Origin: Treponema sp. UBA4267
GTDB taxonomy: Bacteria; Spirochaetota; Spirochaetia; Treponematales; Treponemataceae
Assembly (NCBI GenBank): GCA_002395155.1
Contig: DGWD01000034.1
Coordinates: forward strand, 66,838-130,837
Length of the DNA stretch: 64,000 nucleotides
Direction: 5' to 3'
In this document: one piece after another, positions 59,035 through 64,000 of the stretch
Layout of the letters: every line of letters starts with the position of its first letter
Position numbering within the stretch: position 1 is the stretch's first letter
The notes under the pieces: generated by a model
The model's database searches: none
Seen by the model: only the letters and a program-made list of their open reading frames with translations
What the model was told of the DNA's origin: nothing
Program-made: the position numbers and the translations under genes

Positions 59035-61815
59035 TTATGCTTTTATAGTCACATGACTTGGTTTTCCAACTTCTTTTTCTACAATAATCTTTGAGTCAAT
59101 TTTATCTTTTAAGTAGCCTACATGGGAAATAATTCCAATAAGCCGGTTTCCTTCTGTAATTCCACAAAGGGCCTTGTAAGCTTTATCCAGGGTTTCATCA
59201 TCAAGAGTGCCAAATCCTTCATCAACGAACATGGTATCCATTTTTATACCACCGGCATTTTGGGTAATTTCATCAGAAAGTCCCAAAGCTAGTGATAAAG
59301 ATGCTTCAAATGATTCTCCGCCAGACAGGGATTTTACATCGCGTTGTCTGCCATTGTTATGATTAATGACGTTGAGCTCAAGGCCGGTTTGACTTTGTTT
59401 ATTGTCTGCCTCAACCTTGCGAACAAGAGTGTACTGACCGTTGGAAAGTTTTTCAAAGCGTTTGTTGGCATGGGCAATTATGCGGTCAAAATAATGCATT
59501 TGAACATATGTCTCCAGCATAACTTTTGCCTTTCCGCGACCTAGATTTCCAATTGCTGTATAAGCAAGTTCCGAAACATAGGTAAGTTTTTCTTCCACTC
59601 TTGCCAAATCTGAAGATTTTTCCTTAATTTTTTGATGTACATCCTGATTTGTTGAAAGTCGGGAATAAATCAGTTTGCCAGATTCCTGGTACTGGTACTC
59701 TTCTTCCTGCAAGGTCTGGAGTTTAGCCTGCAGGGCTTCTTCATCATAAATCTTATCAGTTTTTGCGGCTTTTTCGTTTTCCTTTTCTTTTGCCTCTAAA
59801 CCTGCAATTTTGTTCTGACATTCCGTAAGATTTTTCTGGGCAGCTTCAAAAGACTTTTCTATTTCGGCAATTTCTTTTACAAGACTTGCAATTCGCTGAT
59901 CAGCCTGCTCTTTTGTCTTATATTTTAAAAGTGATGATGTAGATTCCAGATTTGTCTTACAGTTTTTGATATTAGCCTGCATTTGTATAAGAAGGTTATT
60001 CTGACTGGTAAGATTTCTTTTTGAATTCTCCAATTCCTCTTCCAGCTCTGGAATTTGATTTTCCAGATTCTTTTTTTCTTCAAAACGAGATTCTTCGGCC
60101 TTATATTTCTCTTCAAGTTTGGAAAGATCTTTTTTAAGTTCCTCTGAAAAGGCTTGTATTTTTTCGCCGGATTCCCCAAGTTCTTCAATTGAAGAAATTT
60201 TCAAAAGTTCTTTTAAGTTCTTTTCCACCACTTTTATTTGAGAAGCTAAAAGTCCTTTTAAATTTCCTGCCGCATTAGACTTTTCGTTTGTATTTTTTTG
60301 AGAAGTATCTAATTCTTTTTTTAAGTTTTGCAATTCTTCTTCATTTGGAATAGAAGAAATTTTTTGAGCAGGATTAGGATGATGAAGAGAGCCACAAACA
60401 GGGCAAGGTTTTTCTTCCTCAAGAGTTTCTGCAAGAATACCTGCCTGCCCGTCCAGATAGGCCTTATTTTTTTTAGAGTATTCCAAGTTGAGTCTTTCGG
60501 AAAGTAAACTTGCTTCTGTGTATTCCTTTTGTGCCTGTTCAAGATTTTTTTTGGTTTCAGAATAATCTTTATAGGCAGTTTTTAAGTCATCGCTCTTTTT
60601 TATATTTTCTTTGATTTGTACCAGCTGACTTGAAAGCTCTGGCCTTTTATCTGCATTTTCATTGATTTTGCTAATCTGATTTTTTATACCGATAATTTGA
60701 CTTTGCTTATTGTTTATTTCTTCCTCAAGTTTTTTAATTTGTAGGCTGGCATTTTTTTCCTGCATCTGAAAATTATCAAGTTCCCTAGAAAGTTTTTCCA
60801 AATCGGCATATTTTTCTAAGTCATTAGTAAGCAAAACCTTTTCTTCTTCCAGACTACTGCTGTTTTCAAGATTTTTTTTAGCCTCGTTAAAAGATTTTTC
60901 ATAGCCCAGCAAATTTTCTTTTGCGGCATGTAAATTTTTACGGGTTTCTTCCAGTTCATCCTGGGCCTTTTTAATTTCTTCCAAAGCAGATAATTCAATA
61001 TTAAGCTTATCAAGTTCTTTTTTGTTTTTTTCGCTATTTTTGGACAAGAGCTCCTGATCTTTTGTGTCTTCAACAATTAATTTTTCTATAAGAGCAAGTT
61101 TTTCTGCCCAGGTAATTGCAGAATTACCTTTGGCATCTTCTAAGTCCTTTAGCAGAGAACTTGTATTTGCACATGTAACAGAAGCAAAATATTGATTAAG
61201 ACTTGCAGAAAGGCCTGCTACCTGTTTTTCTAAATCAGATCTTGATTCTGCGAGTTTTTTTTGCAAATTATCATAATTTTCGGTTTTAAAAATACGTCTA
61301 AAAATTTCCTGTCGCTCAGTCGATTTTGCAGTAAGCAACTTTTGAAAATCTCCCTGGGCCAGCATAATAATTTGAGAAAACTGATTTTTATCTATTCCCA
61401 GCAAGTTCAATATTTCGTTATCAACCTGAGTCTGACCAGAAATAATTCTTCCATCTGGCATTGTAAGTTCTGCATTTGCGGCTTCATTTACAAGGCCGTC
61501 TCCTTTTTTTGCCTTACGTTGATAAGGGGGATTCCTTTTTATATGGTAAGTTTTTTCCTTTAATTCAAAAGTAAGCTCTACCTCGGTTGGATCTTCCGGC
61601 CCCGCAAAATCGGAACGAAGCATGGCAGGACTTCTGTTTTTACCACTGGCCTCGCCGTAAAGGGCAAAAGTAATTGCATCAAAAATGGTAGTTTTTCCAG
61701 CTCCAGTATTACCAGTAATAAGATAAAGACCCTGCTGGCCAAATTTTGTAAAATCGATTTGGGTTCTTTCCAGATAAGAGCAAAATCCACTTATAACAAG
61801 TTTTATAGGTCTCAT
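59035..61815 (-). CDS. sbcC: Exonuclease subunit SbcC
   Basis: Rad50-like ATPase of the SbcCD nuclease that opens hairpins and processes double-strand breaks. Walker A is GNTGAGKTT near residue 35. Two long coiled coils flank the zinc hook CPVC (Cys471, Cys474). The ABC signature is LSGGESFEASLSLALGLS and Walker B is FVDEGFGTLDDETLD. At 926 residues it is full length. The start overlaps the sbcD stop by one base (TAATG), so the two are coupled. Confidence 0.96.
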   Translation of the reverse strand: MRPIKLVISGFCSYLERTQIDFTKFGQQGLYLITGNTGAGKTTIFDAITFALYGEASGKNRSPAMLRSDFAGPEDPTEVELTFELKEKTYHIKRNPPYQRKAKKGDGLVNEAANAELTMPDGRIISGQTQVDNEILNLLGIDKNQFSQIIMLAQGDFQKLLTAKSTERQEIFRRIFKTENYDNLQKKLAESRSDLEKQVAGLSASLNQYFASVTCANTSSLLKDLEDAKGNSAITWAEKLALIEKLIVEDTKDQELLSKNSEKNKKELDKLNIELSALEEIKKAQDELEETRKNLHAAKENLLGYEKSFNEAKKNLENSSSLEEEKVLLTNDLEKYADLEKLSRELDNFQMQEKNASLQIKKLEEEINNKQSQIIGIKNQISKINENADKRPELSSQLVQIKENIKKSDDLKTAYKDYSETKKNLEQAQKEYTEASLLSERLNLEYSKKNKAYLDGQAGILAETLEEEKPCPVCGSLHHPNPAQKISSIPNEEELQNLKKELDTSQKNTNEKSNAAGNLKGLLASQIKVVEKNLKELLKISSIEELGESGEKIQAFSEELKKDLSKLEEKYKAEESRFEEKKNLENQIPELEEELENSKRNLTSQNNLLIQMQANIKNCKTNLESTSSLLKYKTKEQADQRIASLVKEIAEIEKSFEAAQKNLTECQNKIAGLEAKEKENEKAAKTDKIYDEEALQAKLQTLQEEEYQYQESGKLIYSRLSTNQDVHQKIKEKSSDLARVEEKLTYVSELAYTAIGNLGRGKAKVMLETYVQMHYFDRIIAHANKRFEKLSNGQYTLVRKVEADNKQSQTGLELNVINHNNGRQRDVKSLSGGESFEASLSLALGLSDEITQNAGGIKMDTMFVDEGFGTLDDETLDKAYKALCGITEGNRLIGIISHVGYLKDKIDSKIIVEKEVGKPSHVTIKA

Positions 61816-62948
61816 TATTTTGCCTCCCAGATTTCTTCAATCAATTTTTCCATAAAGTTTTTTTGGTCTTCTGTCATTTTTTTATTATTTTGTTTTTCAA
61901 AAAATTCTTCAAAGAGCTCCAGAGGTTTTACAGTTTTAATATTATCCAATAAGGTCATATCCTGATTAGCACGGGTTCTTGAATTGTCATAATCCATACT
62001 GATGAGGTTTTTATAAACAGAAGAAAGCCTTCCATATCCTTCTGGAACGTCCATTTCATCGGTAAGAGTAATGTGCAGGTAATCATCCTTGTTAGAAGCC
62101 TTACTTTCTGGCCCAAACATAATTTCCTGGAAAGTACCTTTTAATTTCCGCATTTCATGCAAGGGTTTTAAAGGAATTGAAGTGCAGTTAAAGTCCCCTT
62201 TTTTACCAAGTTCAACCAGACAAAGGCCCTTTTTGTGGTTTACCTCAGAAAAAGAATACTTTAGAGGAGTTCCACAATAACGAATTGATTCCCGACCAAC
62301 TTTTTGTGGCCCATGAATATGACCTAAAGCTACATAATCAAAATCATCAAATAAAGAAGCATCTACATTTTCGCTGCCACCAACGAACAATTCTTCTGAT
62401 TCACAGGTTTGAGCACCAGTAACAAATTGATGGGCCAAAAGAACGTTTCTTTCATCTTTATTCAGGCTTAACTTTGAAAGAGCAAGTTTTACTGCATCAT
62501 TGAATGAATTTATTTTTTCTTCTGGAAAAACCTGCCTTACTGTTGAAGGTTTTATATATGGAAGCAGATAAAAATTTACAGGCCCATTTTCATCTTCTAG
62601 GGTAACACACTGAATGTTGCCGTCATAAACCTGGGAAATAAAAATTTGGCTGGATTTCATCAAAGAAGAACCAAAACTCAAACGGTCTGGAGAATCGTGG
62701 TTACCGCTTATAATTAGAACCGGTATTTTTTCCAGAGCAATTTTACTTAAAAAATCGTCAAGAAGATTTACCGCTTCAACAGGAGGAATTGGTTTATCGT
62801 AAATATCTCCAGAAAGAAGCAGAGCATTGGGTTTTTCTTTTTTTATTATTTCTACAATTTCATTAAAAATGTACTTTTGATCTTCCTGCATAGAAAATTG
62901 GTTTATATGCTTTCCAAGATGAAGATCTGCCATGTGAATAAATTTCAT
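61815..62948 (-). CDS. sbcD: Exonuclease subunit SbcD
   Basis: Mre11-like phosphoesterase with the metal motifs ADLHLGK, SGDIYDKP, SGNHDSPDR and ALGHIHGPQ in order, then a capping domain. The 377 residues are typical. It supplies the nuclease active site of SbcCD. AGGGTAGGT lies upstream of ATG. It is first in the two-gene operon with sbcC and lies after the GH43 gene on the same strand with 72 bases between. Confidence 0.96.
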   Translation of the reverse strand: MKFIHMADLHLGKHINQFSMQEDQKYIFNEIVEIIKKEKPNALLLSGDIYDKPIPPVEAVNLLDDFLSKIALEKIPVLIISGNHDSPDRLSFGSSLMKSSQIFISQVYDGNIQCVTLEDENGPVNFYLLPYIKPSTVRQVFPEEKINSFNDAVKLALSKLSLNKDERNVLLAHQFVTGAQTCESEELFVGGSENVDASLFDDFDYVALGHIHGPQKVGRESIRYCGTPLKYSFSEVNHKKGLCLVELGKKGDFNCTSIPLKPLHEMRKLKGTFQEIMFGPESKASNKDDYLHITLTDEMDVPEGYGRLSSVYKNLISMDYDNSRTRANQDMTLLDNIKTVKPLELFEEFFEKQNNKKMTEDQKNFMEKLIEEIWEAK

Positions 62949-63020
62949 TTTTTACCTACCCTCTTATAAATATAGCATAATTAAGGGGCATGTAAGATAT
63001 TTGCGTAATTTTTTTATAAA

Positions 63021-64000
63021 TTATTTTAGATTCCAGTTTTTGAGGCAGAGGTCTTTATCTGAAAATAGTAAAAAAACATCGTGAATGCCAGAAATTGGAG
63101 TTTCCACTCTGGCAGAAGAGGTTTCATAAGAATTAATATTTTTTAGAGAAGGTTTTTCATTTATTTCAAGGACCGCAAGGCTTTTAGAAGAAATCTTATC
63201 TATACGGAAATTAAGACTTCCAGAGCCCTTTAATTCCATCTGAATTTCTTTAGCACCTTCTCCAAAATCAACATTCTTTATCATAATCCAGGCCCCGGAT
63301 TCTTTTGCTTTTACGGCAATTTGTCCGCTGCCCATAATTTCATTTTCGTATTCTATATCTGCAGAAGTAAAAATACAGGTAGCCTGAACTTTTTCAAAAG
63401 CATTAAGGTTTTTTATAGGACTTAAGCCCTGACGAGTTCCCCTGGAAAGCTTTATATTTATCTTTTCTTCATCAATATCAAGTTTATCCATGCAAATACT
63501 TCTAAAACCGCCGTTTGTCTGGGTGTTTTCTTGCAGGGTCAAAGTATGATAAAGAATGTACCAGGTCCCCTGAAATTTACAAATATGTGTATGATTATTT
63601 GAGTAATTTAAGCCCTGTTGTCCAGGATTCAAAAAATAATGTTTTTGATATACCCATGAAGCAGAATCCAGAGGAGTTTTGGTAGTTAGATAGGCCATTG
63701 AACATTCGGCAGGAGCTTCTACATCATAAGGCCATTCCTTACGTTCAACCCAGCTGTTATTATAGTTATAAACATAAGTTCCATTTATGTAATTCAGGTC
63801 ACTTGCTTCAAAAAAATATGGTGCCTTTACTTCTACAAAGTCGGATGCCAAAGAAATCATATCTTTTCCAAGCTTAACAATTCTTGCAGTTCCAGGATAA
63901 AGGTCCGTTCCGTTTTTTGTTGTTCCAGCCCCAAAAGAAAGCCAGGCGTCTCCATCATCATCTATACAAACACCAGGACCAAAAGGATTATTCAATTCTT
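63021..64000 (-). CDS. GH43 glycosidase with C-terminal CBM6-like domain, 5' end cut by window edge
   Basis: The visible 325 residues begin inside the catalytic beta-propeller (GPGVCIDDDGDAWLSFGAG). They continue with the likely acid Glu in APYFFEASDLNYING and the conserved NNHTHICKFQGTWYILYH. They end with a beta-sandwich of about 130 residues like CBM6 (YENEIMGSGQIAVKAKESGAW). This architecture is typical of arabinoxylan arabinofuranohydrolases or xylosidases. The N-terminus, with the catalytic base and any signal peptide, is beyond the right edge. It suggests plant hemicellulose use. The exact linkage cannot be decided. Confidence 0.85.
   Translation of the reverse strand, partial: ELNNPFGPGVCIDDDGDAWLSFGAGTTKNGTDLYPGTARIVKLGKDMISLASDFVEVKAPYFFEASDLNYINGTYVYNYNNSWVERKEWPYDVEAPAECSMAYLTTKTPLDSASWVYQKHYFLNPGQQGLNYSNNHTHICKFQGTWYILYHTLTLQENTQTNGGFRSICMDKLDIDEEKINIKLSRGTRQGLSPIKNLNAFEKVQATCIFTSADIEYENEIMGSGQIAVKAKESGAWIMIKNVDFGEGAKEIQMELKGSGSLNFRIDKISSKSLAVLEINEKPSLKNINSYETSSARVETPISGIHDVFLLFSDKDLCLKNWNLK

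Overview
The window looks like a chromosomal segment of a spirochaete, most probably a gut- or rumen-type Treponema. The DNA is AT-rich with mostly housekeeping genes. Spirochaete-type markers are a FliG paralogue, a CheX-type CheY phosphatase, a very long GreA fused to a helical repeat region, many signal-peptide lipoproteins with loose lipoboxes, and TPR/PEGA envelope proteins. A truncated GH43 arabinoxylan-type glycosidase at the right edge fits a plant-polysaccharide diet. I saw no prophage, IS element, CRISPR array or rRNA, and no gene-free gap is longer than 300 bp.

Layout. 1-5986 (minus): ribF-like, EamA transporter, rpsO, two exported proteins, pnp. 6028-8179: icd facing purC. 8187-8345: a hairpin-rich element. 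8444-13257: murI and a zinc-ribbon protein diverging from a pentapeptide/MBL pair, then a membrane gluzincin diverging from a 144-residue unknown. 13269-17350 (minus): exonuclease, thrA, ilvN. 17486-22827 (plus): sufCBDSU and tRNA-Arg. 22896-36630 (minus): one long run that reads in transcription order rpe, TPR, lipoprotein, TPR, recA, folK, scpA, scpB, rluB-type, cmk, rpsA, then an AAA+/Fis protein, a TPR protein, a lipoprotein, a small protein and cheX. 36825-41543 (plus): TPR companion, giant GreA, MBL hydrolase. 41600-42331: deoC. 42512-48459 (plus): ferredoxin, M23 peptidase, PEGA protein, candidate sRNA, PBP1A, ParB-domain protein, outer-membrane-like protein. 48419-64000: rlmJ, aldose epimerase, clpB, tocopherol-cyclase-like protein, small protein, M16 protease, fliG, sbcD-sbcC, partial GH43.

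How the genes work together. Translation and RNA turnover (rpsO, pnp, rpsA, rlmJ, tRNA-Arg), chromosome maintenance (recA, scpAB, sbcCD), Fe-S assembly (sufCBDSU, with a ferredoxin further along) and envelope growth (PBP1A, M23, PEGA, murI) are the main themes. thrA and ilvN are joined with a one-base gap, linking homoserine/threonine synthesis with branched-chain amino acids.

The most interesting signal is regulatory. At many operon heads the -10 box lies only 6-10 bases upstream of ATG and no Shine-Dalgarno is visible (deoC, sufC, fliG, rlmJ, icd, PBP1A, M23 peptidase, both genes of two divergent pairs). Internal genes of operons generally carry good Shine-Dalgarno sequences. This suggests routine leaderless transcription. 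The window also holds three hairpin-rich intergenic elements bounded by direct repeats of gene-junction sequence, a structured sRNA candidate with a C-rich loop at about 44760-44865, an operator-like palindrome filling a promoter spacer at 2465-2493, and a possible SD-masking structure in the thrA leader. All statements about expression are inferred from sequence only.
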